A stretch of DNA of 19,196 bases from an uncultured Collinsella sp. (lineage in GTDB: Bacteria; Actinomycetota; Coriobacteriia; Coriobacteriales; Coriobacteriaceae): contig CABQHT010000038.1 in NCBI GenBank assembly GCA_902464035.1, forward strand, positions 1-19,196, read 5' to 3'. The translations under genes and the position numbers were made by a program. The notes under the pieces were generated by a model that did not search any database, had not been told where the DNA came from, and saw nothing but the letters and a program-made list of their open reading frames with translations. Below, one piece after another: positions 6,446 through 13,915 of this stretch. How positions within the stretch are numbered: the stretch's first letter is position 1; every line of letters starts with the position of its first letter.

Positions 6446-8218
6446 TTACGAGCGTTTGCGACTCGCCAGGGCGCCTGCGGCGATGGCGGCTGTTCCCGCA
6501 AGGGCGGCTGCCACGATGGCTGCGTTCGAGGTGTCGCCGGTTGCCGCGAGCTTGCCGACGGTCTTGGCTCCCTTGGCTGCAACTGCAACGGTCTTGGTTG
6601 TCTTCGTGCCCTCGGACTTGGAACCCTCGGGCTTGGTCTTGCCGTGCTTTTCCTCGGGCTTGGTCTCCTCGGGAGGCACGATGACCGTGCTCTTGGCGAC
6701 AGCGGCGTCATAGGGGGAGTCAATCGTGGCATCGCCCGTGCCGATGGTCTGCCCCGCCTCGTAGACGATGCCGTCGCTGAGCTCTTCCTTGTTGCGATAG
6801 TCAATGACTTTGCCGCCTGCAGGCGTCTGGATGATGGCTCCTTCGATTTCGATGGTGCCGATCGCCTTGCCGTCCGCGCTCGTGGCAAGGGCGAAGATAG
6901 CCGCCGTGTCTCCCTCGGCCGTGATCTTGCTGCGGACAATCGAGATGGTCGCGGGCGTGATGCCCTTCTCGGTCTGCGCGAAGATGCCGATGTTCAGGCC
7001 CTCGGACTCAGGGATGATTTCGTCGTTTTGGTCTCCACTGTAGTGGTCGGGGCCGTCGCCGCCGGTCTCGGCATAGCGGGCTATGGCCTTGACAACGGAG
7101 TCGCTGATGTAGATATGGCCACCCGCTTCGTCGGAGTAGAAATTACTGGTGGAGATTGCAACCGAGAACCTGCCTTCTGCGAGCGCATCCACAGTCGAGC
7201 CGTTCTTGATGACGATGTCGTCCTCATCGGTGAAGAGTGCGCTGGCTTCCCCGCCATCTGAGCTTGCGCGGACCGTCACGGTCGCGCCATCGAGCGTGAT
7301 GCCCTTGTAGACATAGATGCCATACCCAACGCCACTTGCGTTGAGGGAAGCGTTCGTGACCGTGAGGCTGTTTTTACCGTCGATGGCGGCGTCTTCCTCG
7401 GAGCTTGCCTTGACCTGGCTGCCACCCGAGATCTCGATGTTGCCGTCGGCCCAAATCGCATTGTCTTTGATAGAGCTTGCCTCTACCTTGCCGCCGCCCT
7501 TTATGATGAGGTTCTCGTTAGCATCGATACCCTGATCCTCGGTGGCCTTGGCGGTGACGGTTCCGCTGTTGTCGATCGTGATGTTGCCGTCGGCCCTGAT
7601 GCCATCCGAATCGCCCGTGGCGTTAACGTTTCCCGAGCCCTTGATGGTGACATCGCCCCCGGCATCGATGGCATCGTGCTCGGTGCTCGTGGCGTTGACA
7701 GTGCCAGCGCCGTCGATGTTGATGTTGCCGACGGAAGTGATGGCGTCACGAGAAGATGTCACGTTGAGCGTGCTGGACGCGTCGCCCTGAATATTAAGCT
7801 CGGCGTTCTCGTTCGCGCCATCCTTAACCTTGATGCCGCGGCCGTTGTCGTTAGTGACGGTGTTGTTGCCCTCGTAGCTCACGTTGAGCTTGCCCGCTGC
7901 CTCGATCGCGCCGCCGTTATAGCCGTTGAGCTTCATGTCGTCGGCGCCGTCCCAGCTCCAGGTGCCGGCGGCGTCGCCCGCCGCGGTGCCGGCGTTGTAT
8001 TGGGTGCCGCCGACGTCCACCCACTCGGCCGCGAGCGAGACGCTCGGCATGAGCAGCGAACTTACCGTGAGCGCGCATACGGCGCCTACAACGATGCGGC
8101 GCGTCACGCGGCGCCAGCTGCCGTGTGCGAGCAGCGTGCGACGGCGCAGGTCGGGCTCAACAAAATGGGCTCCAGAGGTTTTGTCATTGCGCTTGGGGGT
8201 CGTGAACAAGGCGGCCAT
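6446..8218 (-). CDS. Wall-anchored beta-helix-like surface protein, paralogue 2 (LAATG sorting signal)
   Basis: The 590-residue protein has the same layout as paralogue 1 and is very similar throughout. The signal sequence is near identical (residues 31-66 differ little if at all), cleavage is expected after SLA (61-63), and beta-helix-like rungs cover about 70-510, with phrases such as GNINIDGAGTVNATS and GNITIDNSGTVTAKA. A less proline-rich linker (515-556), LAATG (557-561), a membrane segment and RKRS follow. The main differences are in the wall linker and in scattered surface positions of the rungs. The start at 8218 is set by GGGAG 5 bases upstream. The gene stands directly behind the purine permease on the same strand, but a terminator (8363-8401) and its own leader lie between. 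Function is unknown; adhesion or glycan binding is a guess from the fold. Confidence 0.85.
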   Translation of the reverse strand: MAALFTTPKRNDKTSGAHFVEPDLRRRTLLAHGSWRRVTRRIVVGAVCALTVSSLLMPSVSLAAEWVDVGGTQYNAGTAAGDAAGTWSWDGADDMKLNGYNGGAIEAAGKLNVSYEGNNTVTNDNGRGIKVKDGANENAELNIQGDASSTLNVTSSRDAITSVGNINIDGAGTVNATSTEHDAIDAGGDVTIKGSGNVNATGDSDGIRADGNITIDNSGTVTAKATEDQGIDANENLIIKGGGKVEASSIKDNAIWADGNIEISGGSQVKASSEEDAAIDGKNSLTVTNASLNASGVGYGIYVYKGITLDGATVTVRASSDGGEASALFTDEDDIVIKNGSTVDALAEGRFSVAISTSNFYSDEAGGHIYISDSVVKAIARYAETGGDGPDHYSGDQNDEIIPESEGLNIGIFAQTEKGITPATISIVRSKITAEGDTAAIFALATSADGKAIGTIEIEGAIIQTPAGGKVIDYRNKEELSDGIVYEAGQTIGTGDATIDSPYDAAVAKSTVIVPPEETKPEEKHGKTKPEGSKSEGTKTTKTVAVAAKGAKTVGKLAATGDTSNAAIVAAALAGTAAIAAGALASRKRS

Positions 8219-8314
8219 GGTTACTCCCATCCTCATAGGGCCTATGCGGTTATATCCAGCATATCTGCAGGATGTAGCCGTCGGTAGTGCCGTTTGGAGA
8301 GCAAAACGTCCAAA
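8219..8314 (-). promoter_or_regulatory. Upstream regulatory region of paralogue 2, conserved with paralogue 1
   Basis: It contains a perfect inverted repeat TTTGGA-N10-TCCAAA (8293-8298 and 8309-8314) and the perfect 6-1-6 palindrome CATAGGGCCTATG (8234-8246) close to the ribosome binding site. Both are kept, with small changes, before paralogue 1. The positions suggest an upstream activator or repressor site and a second site in the leader. The core promoter is unresolved. Confidence 0.5.
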
Positions 8315-8362
8315 ACTTGCGAAGCAATACATCGCGTGTCCGTGTGGTGCCTGGCTTTAAAA

Positions 8363-8401
8363 GCAAAGCGCGGAGCCGCTCGATGCGACTCCGCGCTTTG
8401 C
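8363..8401 (-). terminator. Rho-independent terminator of the purine permease gene
   Basis: A perfect 13-bp stem (8363-8375 with 8389-8401, core AAAGCGCGGAG / CTCCGCGCTTT) has a 13-nt loop. On the minus strand TTTT follows. It lies 25 bp after the permease stop. Confidence 0.92.
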
Positions 8402-8425
8402 TGTTTGGTATTGCGAATCTTGCGC

Positions 8426-9739
8426 CTACGCTACAAAGAAGTAGACGAGGAAGGCGAGGGCTGCGATCCACATGAGCGGCTTGATCTTGGAGGCCTCGCC
8501 CTTAAAGAGCGCGACGACCACGTAGGCGATAAAGCCCAGACCAATGCCGGCAGAGATGGAGTAGGTGAAGGGCACGCCGGCGACAATCATGAACGCCGGG
8601 AAGCCCTGCGACACGTCGGACCAGTCGATCTCGGAGGCCTCGCTCATCATGAGGTAGCCGACGTAGACCAGAGCACCGCAGGTGGCGGCGCTGGAAACGA
8701 TGGTGACGATGGGGGAGAAGAACGCGGCGAGAATGAACAGCACACCGGTGGTGACGGAGGTGAGGCCCGTGCGGCCACCGTCGGCAGCGCCAGAGGTGGA
8801 CTCGACGAAGGTGGTGATGGAGGAGACGCCCATAAAGCCACCGGCAGCAGCGGCCACGGAGTCGACGACCAGGATGGGACGGATGTCCTCGACATTGCCG
8901 TCCTCGGTCAAGAACTCGCCCTGCTTGGCGACGGCCATCGCGGTGCCCATGGTGTCGAAGAAGTCGCTCATGAGCAGCGAGAAGGCAACGACGAGCAGCA
9001 TCGGGTCGGTCAGGACCTTCACGATGGCAAGGTTGCCGTCGGCAGTGCTGGCAAACGGGGCGCCGAAGGTCGAGAAGTCGAGCGGTGCGATGAGGCCCTC
9101 GGGCGCATGGGTGACGCCCAGCGGGATTCCGGCGATAACGGCGACGATGATGCCGATGAGCAGCGAGCCCGGCACGTTGCGGGAAGCCAGGGCAACCGTC
9201 ACGACGATGGAGATGATGCCGACGATAAAGGTGGGGGAGGCGATGTCGCCCAGGCCGACGAGCGTACCGGCGCCAGCGGTGATGATGCCGGCGTCGCACA
9301 GGCCGATCATGGCGATAAACAGGCCCAGACCCACCGAGATGGCGTGGCGCAGGACCACGGGGATGGCGTCCATGATGGCCTCGCGCAGGCCGCACAGGAC
9401 GAGCAGCAAGATGACGACGCCCTCGAGGAAGATAACGCTCATGGCCACGTGCCAGTCGCCGCCGCACATGGTGGTGGCGATGCCCGCAATCATGGCGTTG
9501 ATGCCCAGACCCGACGCACAGGCGAGCGGGCGGTTGGCGAAGATACCCATGCAGATGGTCATGATGCCGGCGCCCAGGCAGGTGGCGCAGGCGAGCGCTC
9601 CCGCATCGATGCCAGCGCCCGAGAGCACTGCGGGGTTGACGGCGATGATGTAGGCCATCGCCAGGAATGTTGTCAGTCCAGCGCGAAGTTCGGTCCCGAT
9701 TGTGGACTTGCGCTCACTGACGTGAAAAAGTTCGTCCAT
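8426..9739 (-). CDS. Guanine/hypoxanthine (or adenine) permease, NCS2 AzgA/PbuG subfamily
   Basis: The 437-residue polytopic protein opens with ERKSTIGTELRAGLTTFLAMAYIIAVNP (residues 9-36), the hallmark of the AzgA-like branch (COG2252). Other signatures are SDFFDTMGT (258-266) and ESTSGAADGGRTG (313-325), which frame the substrate site. The family takes up guanine, hypoxanthine or adenine with protons; which purine cannot be told here. The ATG at 9739 follows AGGAAAGGG at good spacing; upstream in-frame codons lack one. No purine riboswitch is recognisable in the short leader. A copy of its last 14 codons and terminator lies between the two surface-protein genes. Confidence 0.9.
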   Translation of the reverse strand: MDELFHVSERKSTIGTELRAGLTTFLAMAYIIAVNPAVLSGAGIDAGALACATCLGAGIMTICMGIFANRPLACASGLGINAMIAGIATTMCGGDWHVAMSVIFLEGVVILLLVLCGLREAIMDAIPVVLRHAISVGLGLFIAMIGLCDAGIITAGAGTLVGLGDIASPTFIVGIISIVVTVALASRNVPGSLLIGIIVAVIAGIPLGVTHAPEGLIAPLDFSTFGAPFASTADGNLAIVKVLTDPMLLVVAFSLLMSDFFDTMGTAMAVAKQGEFLTEDGNVEDIRPILVVDSVAAAAGGFMGVSSITTFVESTSGAADGGRTGLTSVTTGVLFILAAFFSPIVTIVSSAATCGALVYVGYLMMSEASEIDWSDVSQGFPAFMIVAGVPFTYSISAGIGLGFIAYVVVALFKGEASKIKPLMWIAALAFLVYFFVA

Positions 9740-9893
9740 GCATACCCTTTCCTTGTTCGGCCCCGAGTTTAGGCCGATTGACACGAACTCACTTACTATA
9801 TCGTCTTTACAACCTTGCTGTTCCTCGCATGTTGATGTTCGGCGCTTTGTAGCAGACGGACGGTATTTTACGCATGAAAATGTGTGGGTACCG

Positions 9894-9899
9894 TATACT
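9894..9899 (+). promoter_or_regulatory. Candidate -10 element for the deformylase-like gene
   Basis: TATACT is a good -10 match, 33 bp before the start at 9932. The -35 region (near 9871-9876) is poor. The 192-bp gap is shared with the divergent purine permease. Confidence 0.4.
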
Positions 9900-9931
9900 T
9901 AAGCGGTTACAACGACCCTATGGAGGAACGT

Positions 9932-10351
9932 ATGATTAAAGAGCTTTGCCACGACGAGGCTATCCTGTCCCAGCGTTGCGAGGTTGCGACCGTCGAGGAC
10001 GAGTCGGTTGCTCAGGACCTGATCGATACCATCAAGTCGCTCGACGATGCCGGCTGCCTTGCCGCTAACCAGATTGGCGTTACCAAGAAGGTCTGCGTCT
10101 ACCTGGACGACGCCGGCGAGCCCCACGTGCTCTACAACCCCCGCCTGGTGTTTGGCCTGGGCGCCAGCAAGATGGAGGAGAGCTGCCTGACGCACGAGGA
10201 GGTCACCAAGTCCACGCGCTATATCAAGTGCAAGGTCGCTTATGACGTGATCGTCGACGGCAAGATGCGCGAGCGCAAGCAGGACTTTGTGGGCTTCGAG
10301 GCGCAGATGATCCAGCATATGATCGATCACTGTCTTGGCAAGCTTGTCTAG
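9932..10351 (+). CDS. Short peptide deformylase-like protein lacking the catalytic Glu
   Basis: The 139-residue protein aligns with peptide deformylase motifs. Motif I is GCLAANQ (41-47), motif II is ESCLT (83-87; EGCLS is usual) and motif III is HMIDH (129-133; HEIDH is usual). The metal ligands Cys85, His129 and His133 are kept, and so is motif I Gln47, but the general acid/base Glu is Met130. Peptide deformylases remove formyl groups from nascent proteins. This one may have weak or altered activity, or act as a metal-binding protein. The ATG at 9932 has GGAGG at 9922-9926; an in-frame upstream start lacks one. A second deformylase with intact motifs II and III is encoded at 17707-18117. 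It is followed by a terminator, so it is not in an operon with the next gene. Confidence 0.85.
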   Translation: MIKELCHDEAILSQRCEVATVEDESVAQDLIDTIKSLDDAGCLAANQIGVTKKVCVYLDDAGEPHVLYNPRLVFGLGASKMEESCLTHEEVTKSTRYIKCKVAYDVIVDGKMRERKQDFVGFEAQMIQHMIDHCLGKLV

Positions 10352-10385
10352 GGCGACCACAGCACCGCACTTCGTCGTTTTTGGT

Positions 10386-10420
10386 CCGGGCGTGACATTG
10401 TTGTCATGTCCGGGCTTTTG
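10386..10420 (+). terminator. Rho-independent terminator after the deformylase-like gene
   Basis: A 12-bp stem with two G-U pairs (10386-10397 with 10402-10413) has the tetraloop TTGT and is followed by GGCTTTTGTGTTT. Confidence 0.8.
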
Positions 10421-10482
10421 TGTTTAGCGCCTTTTTGTTTGGTGACAATAACCTTAGCAAGAACGTAAAGCTGGGAGGCGCT

Positions 10483-11448
10483 ATGTGCACGAGCATTCGA
10501 TTTACCGATAATTCTGGCCACATGTATCTGGGCCGCAACCTCGACTGGAGCTTTGACTACGGCCAACAGGTTCGCGTGATGCCGCGCGGGTTTCACATTC
10601 CGTATTCGTTTATCGACGACGCGACAGCGGCACACGCGGTGATCGGTATGTGCATCGATTACAAGAACTATCCCATGTTTTTCGATTGCGGTAACGATGC
10701 GGGCCTCGCCGTGGCGGGTCTCAATTTCCCGGGTTATGCCGAGTATGCCGAGGACCCTATCGACGGCAAGACCAATATCGCGGCCTATGAGTTTCCCCTG
10801 TGGGTGGCAGCGACGTTCTCGACGGTCGACGAGGTCGAGGCCGCGCTGCGCGACACGGTGATTGTCGCCAAATCTGCCGGAGAGGGGCTGGGCGTGTCGC
10901 TGCTCCATTGGATTATCGGCGACAGCCAGCGCAGCATTGTGGTCGAGATGATGGCTGACGGCCTGCATGTATACGACGATCCGGTCGACACCCTTGCCAA
11001 CCAGCCGACCTTCCCGTGGCACATGGAAAACCTGCGCACCTATATCACCGCCACAAGCGATTTTCCGCAGACGGCGACATGGCGTGGCGCCGAGCTCAAG
11101 CCCTATGGTGCGGGTGCCGGCATGCGCGGTATTCCGGGTGATTGCTATTCGCCGAGCCGTTTTGTAAAGGCGGCGTACCTCAATGCCAATTACCCGCAAA
11201 AGGAGAGCGAGACCGAAAACGTCGTCCGCATGTTCCGTTCACTCGAGGGCGTGGTGATGATTGAGGGGGCGTCCAGGATGGGCGATGGCAAGTTCGAGAA
11301 GACTATCTATACCGGATGCTTTAGCGCGCGCACGGGCAATTATTACTACGCGATGTATGAGGATCCGTCGATTCGCTACGTGAGCCTGATGGATGCCGAG
11401 GGCGCGAGCCCCGATAGGCTCGTGGTTCCCGAGCCGCGTCGTTCGTAG
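10483..11448 (+). CDS. bsh: Bile salt hydrolase (choloylglycine hydrolase, Ntn-hydrolase)
   Basis: The 321-residue protein hydrolyses the amide bond of glycine- or taurine-conjugated bile acids, probably in the cytosol as there is no signal peptide. It begins Met-Cys, so removal of Met exposes the Cys2 nucleophile. Other active-site residues of Gram-positive BSH are in place: Arg18 and Asp21 in GRNLDW, Asn81 in GLNFPGY, Asn173 in NQPTFPW and Arg226 in SPSRF. The C-terminal blocks (VVMIEGASR, NYYYAMYED) also match Clostridium-type BSH. The related penicillin V acylases are less likely given these segments. Length is usual (316-338 in the family). The ATG at 10483 is fixed by the need for Cys2 and by GGGAGG at 10473-10478. 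It is monocistronic, between two hairpin terminators. Confidence 0.92.
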   Translation: MCTSIRFTDNSGHMYLGRNLDWSFDYGQQVRVMPRGFHIPYSFIDDATAAHAVIGMCIDYKNYPMFFDCGNDAGLAVAGLNFPGYAEYAEDPIDGKTNIAAYEFPLWVAATFSTVDEVEAALRDTVIVAKSAGEGLGVSLLHWIIGDSQRSIVVEMMADGLHVYDDPVDTLANQPTFPWHMENLRTYITATSDFPQTATWRGAELKPYGAGAGMRGIPGDCYSPSRFVKAAYLNANYPQKESETENVVRMFRSLEGVVMIEGASRMGDGKFEKTIYTGCFSARTGNYYYAMYEDPSIRYVSLMDAEGASPDRLVVPEPRRS

Positions 11449-11471
11449 CCGTTAGCTTTACTGCAACGCAA

Positions 11472-11507
11472 AGCGGCCCTGCGTCTCCCGTGAGATGCAG
11501 GGCCGCT
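11472..11507. terminator. Strong hairpin between convergent bsh and kup genes
   Basis: A 16-bp stem with one G-U pair (11472-11487 with 11492-11507) has a 4-nt loop. It stands between two convergent stop codons. There is no clear T tract on either side, so termination is likely but the element is atypical. Confidence 0.75.
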
Positions 11508-11527
11508 GTCGTCAATTCGTGACGTCG

Positions 11528-13759
11528 CTAGAAGTTGGCGTCGTTGAGTTGTTCGCTCTCGAGGCCGTCGAGCTGTTGCTGTTCGGGCGTATCTGCGACG
11601 CTCTCGAGCAGCTCAGTGGGATCGACGTTCATGTCCCTACCGGCCTCGTTGCCGTTGACCAAGTCGTCCGAGAAGATGTCGACTTCCATTTCTTCGGCCT
11701 CTTCGATCTGAACCTCGAGCGGCACCTGGGTGCGCACGAGCTTAACGGCTGGGCGCATGCGGGCAAACAACGGCACGTACTCAATGATGATGGCCGAGTT
11801 CTCGAGACCATACCAACGTGCCGGGCTTCCGCAGGCGCGGCGGACGGCGTACTTGATGGCCATCACGCGGTGGTCGTTGCGGTTGATGTCCGTTTCGGGG
11901 GCAAGCATCTTGCGCAGCATGCAAAAACGGAAGTCGCCCACGTTTCCGCGCGTCTCGTAGATGGAGTAGGTGTGGTGCTGCGGCGGCAGCTCGCCCGATG
12001 CCATCAGGTCGCCAACAATCTGGCGCAGGTAGGCGTTAACGCGCTGGTTGACCTTAAAGCCCAGGTCCAAGCGCACGCGGAACAAGAAGTCCGTGCCAAA
12101 GGTCTCAACGGAATACTCATGCGTATAGGGCTCATCGGTAACGTGCACGTTGATGAACCAGTATGCCTTGGCGCGCTTGGGATGCTTGTCCAAGATGGAA
12201 TAGAGCACGTCGCGGTCGAGCGTGAGCGGGTCGGGACTGTTGGTGAGGAACACCAGGTTGTCGGCGAGCACGGGGTAGGTCTCGTCGTTACGCAGGCGGT
12301 TGAGCTGATCGATGTACTTGGAGACGGGCAGCAGAATCGTCTGCGTGCGCTCGATGGCGGTGCCGCGGCGCCACACATACATAAGGCCAAACAGCAGCGA
12401 GGCCAAGAAGATCATGACGTAACCGCCGTCAAAGAACATGGTGAGGCACGAGGCGAAGAAGCACAGCTCAATGGCACCAAAGAGCAGGGCGAAGACGCAG
12501 GCACCCAGCCTGTGCTTGAGGATGCCGGCGATGTAGCTCGTCAAAAGCGTCGTGGTCATGAGCATGGTCACGGTAATGGCGAGGCCGTAGGCGCTCTCCA
12601 TGCGCTCGGAGTTTTGGAACAGCAGCACGATGAAGATGCAGCCGACCCACATGATGTTGTTGACGAGCGGAATATAGAGCTGCCCCTTGGTGTCGCTGGG
12701 GTAGTGGATGCGCAGATGCGGCATAAGGTTGAGACGCGTTGCCTCGGATACCAGCGAGAACGAGCCGGTGATGAGCGCCTGCGAGGCAATGATGGCCGCC
12801 ACGGCCGAAAGCACGATGGCAAAGGGGCGCAGGGGCTCGGGAAGCATCATATAGAACGGGTTGACGATATCCATCGCGAGCATCTGGGGATTGGAATTGT
12901 TGGCGAGCAGCCAAGCGCCCTGACCCAGATAGTTAAGGATGAGGGCCGCCTTTACGAACGGCCAGGATGCGTAAATGTTAGCCTTGCCCACGTGACCCAT
13001 GTCCGAATAGAGCGCCTCGGCGCCGGTCGTCGACAGGAAGACGAAGCCGAGCACCATAATACCCGAGTGGTTGATGGGCGAGAACAGGAACATGATGCCA
13101 CGGATGGGGTTGAGCGCGCGCAGGATGGACAAGTTGCCGAGCATGTTGAACAGGCCGGCGCCAGCCAAGAACAGGAACCACAGCGTCATAAGCGGGCCGA
13201 ACAGCTTGCCGATTGACGAGGTGCCGGCGCGCTGCATGGCAAACAGGCCGCAGATAATGATGATGGTGATGATGATTACGTTGGTCTGGCCGTCACCCAA
13301 AAGCGCATGGCCCCACTCGATAGTGCGCAAGCCCTCGATGGCCGTGGTAACCGTGACGGCGGGGGTGAGGATGCCGTCAGCGAGCAGCGCCGCGCCGCCG
13401 ATCATGGCGGGGAGAATCAGCCATGGCGCCACCTTGCGCACGAGACTGAACAGGGCGAAGATGCCGCCTTCGTTGTGGTTGTCGGCCTTCATGGCGATTA
13501 CCACGTACTTGACCGTGGTCACGAGCGTCATGGTCCAGATGACGAGCGAAAGCGCGCCCAGGATCATGTCCTCGCTGACGGTACCGATGCCGCCGTTGTT
13601 GGCGACGATTGATTTCATGGTGTACATGGGGCTCGTGCCGATGTCGCCATAGACGACGCCGAGCGTTACGAGCAGCATGCCAGCGGAGAGGGGGATGGCT
13701 CCGTGCCCGCCTTGCCCGCGCTGGTCTTGGAGGTTTGCCTCCAGTTTGTTGTGTGCCAC
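11528..13759 (-). CDS. kup: Potassium uptake protein Kup
   Basis: The 743-residue KUP/HAK/KT-family K+:H+ symporter has the signature GDIGTSP (38-44) with the conserved Asp39 in the first membrane helix, and about 12 membrane helices up to about residue 463. A cytosolic C-terminal domain (about 465-743) ends in an unusually long, acidic, Glu/Asp/Gln-rich tail of about 55 residues. E. coli Kup has 622 residues; the extra length is mostly this tail. The GTG at 13759 was chosen because AAGGGAG (13765-13771) stands 5 bases before it. The in-frame ATG at 13777 would include the ribosome binding site in the coding region and has none of its own. It is transcribed alone. No c-di-AMP riboswitch is recognised upstream. 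Confidence 0.92.
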   Translation of the reverse strand: MAHNKLEANLQDQRGQGGHGAIPLSAGMLLVTLGVVYGDIGTSPMYTMKSIVANNGGIGTVSEDMILGALSLVIWTMTLVTTVKYVVIAMKADNHNEGGIFALFSLVRKVAPWLILPAMIGGAALLADGILTPAVTVTTAIEGLRTIEWGHALLGDGQTNVIIITIIIICGLFAMQRAGTSSIGKLFGPLMTLWFLFLAGAGLFNMLGNLSILRALNPIRGIMFLFSPINHSGIMVLGFVFLSTTGAEALYSDMGHVGKANIYASWPFVKAALILNYLGQGAWLLANNSNPQMLAMDIVNPFYMMLPEPLRPFAIVLSAVAAIIASQALITGSFSLVSEATRLNLMPHLRIHYPSDTKGQLYIPLVNNIMWVGCIFIVLLFQNSERMESAYGLAITVTMLMTTTLLTSYIAGILKHRLGACVFALLFGAIELCFFASCLTMFFDGGYVMIFLASLLFGLMYVWRRGTAIERTQTILLPVSKYIDQLNRLRNDETYPVLADNLVFLTNSPDPLTLDRDVLYSILDKHPKRAKAYWFINVHVTDEPYTHEYSVETFGTDFLFRVRLDLGFKVNQRVNAYLRQIVGDLMASGELPPQHHTYSIYETRGNVGDFRFCMLRKMLAPETDINRNDHRVMAIKYAVRRACGSPARWYGLENSAIIIEYVPLFARMRPAVKLVRTQVPLEVQIEEAEEMEVDIFSDDLVNGNEAGRDMNVDPTELLESVADTPEQQQLDGLESEQLNDANF

Positions 13760-13858
13760 GAGGACTCCCTTAGACATCCGGTTATCTGTCTAGGACAAAA
13801 AACTTTATGCCGTCTTTATACATACAAGAGCAGTTTGGCACATCGGGTTATTTTAGAC

Positions 13859-13882
13859 AATAATCCTCAGCTGGGGATTATT
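13859..13882. promoter_or_regulatory. 24-bp near-perfect palindrome between EamA and kup genes
   Basis: AATAATCC / GGATTATT flank TCAGCTGG; only one central pair is not Watson-Crick (T-G), so the whole 24 bp is a palindrome without a spacer. It lies 34 bp after the EamA stop and 100 bp before the kup start, both minus strand. It may be an operator for kup or a terminator for the EamA gene; the T tract expected of a terminator is weak. Confidence 0.45.
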
Positions 13883-13915
13883 TATCTATGCAGGTAGCAT
13901 TTCAAAGCAGGGCTT

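Larger units (their letters stand above)
4370..8471. repeat. Tandem duplication of about 2 kb (surface gene plus upstream permease 3' end)
   Basis: The unit 8471 to about 6425 (permease 3' end, terminator, promoter, paralogue 2) is repeated at 6424 to about 4370 (permease remnant, terminator, promoter, paralogue 1). Order and orientation of all four elements are the same in both copies. The copies have diverged, so the event is not very recent. The left limit near 4370 is approximate. Confidence 0.85.

Noticed and set aside
6379..6939. Open frame joining an alternative frame of paralogue 2 to the permease remnant
   Set aside because: Overlaps the real gene in another frame and has no start signal; only its last 14 codons have meaning, as a permease remnant.
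8294..9772. Long open frame of about 490 codons opposite the purine permease gene
   Set aside because: It is the antisense shadow of a clear NCS2 permease; the translation is low-complexity, Asp/Gly/His-rich, with no ribosome binding site or known domain.
9740..9931. Possible purine riboswitch before the purine permease
   Set aside because: No conserved purine-aptamer core or three-way junction could be traced, and the likely leader is short.
11495..13216. Long open frame of about 570 codons opposite kup
   Set aside because: Antisense shadow of Kup in GC-rich DNA; composition (Val/Glu/His/Gly-rich) matches no family.
13760..13777. Upstream ATG at 13777 as start of kup
   Set aside because: The bases just before it have no ribosome binding site, while AAGGGAG inside this stretch fits GTG at 13759.
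13760..13915. Possible c-di-AMP (ydaO-type) riboswitch before kup
   Set aside because: The conserved aptamer segments are not recognisable and the leader is only about 100 bases with one palindrome.
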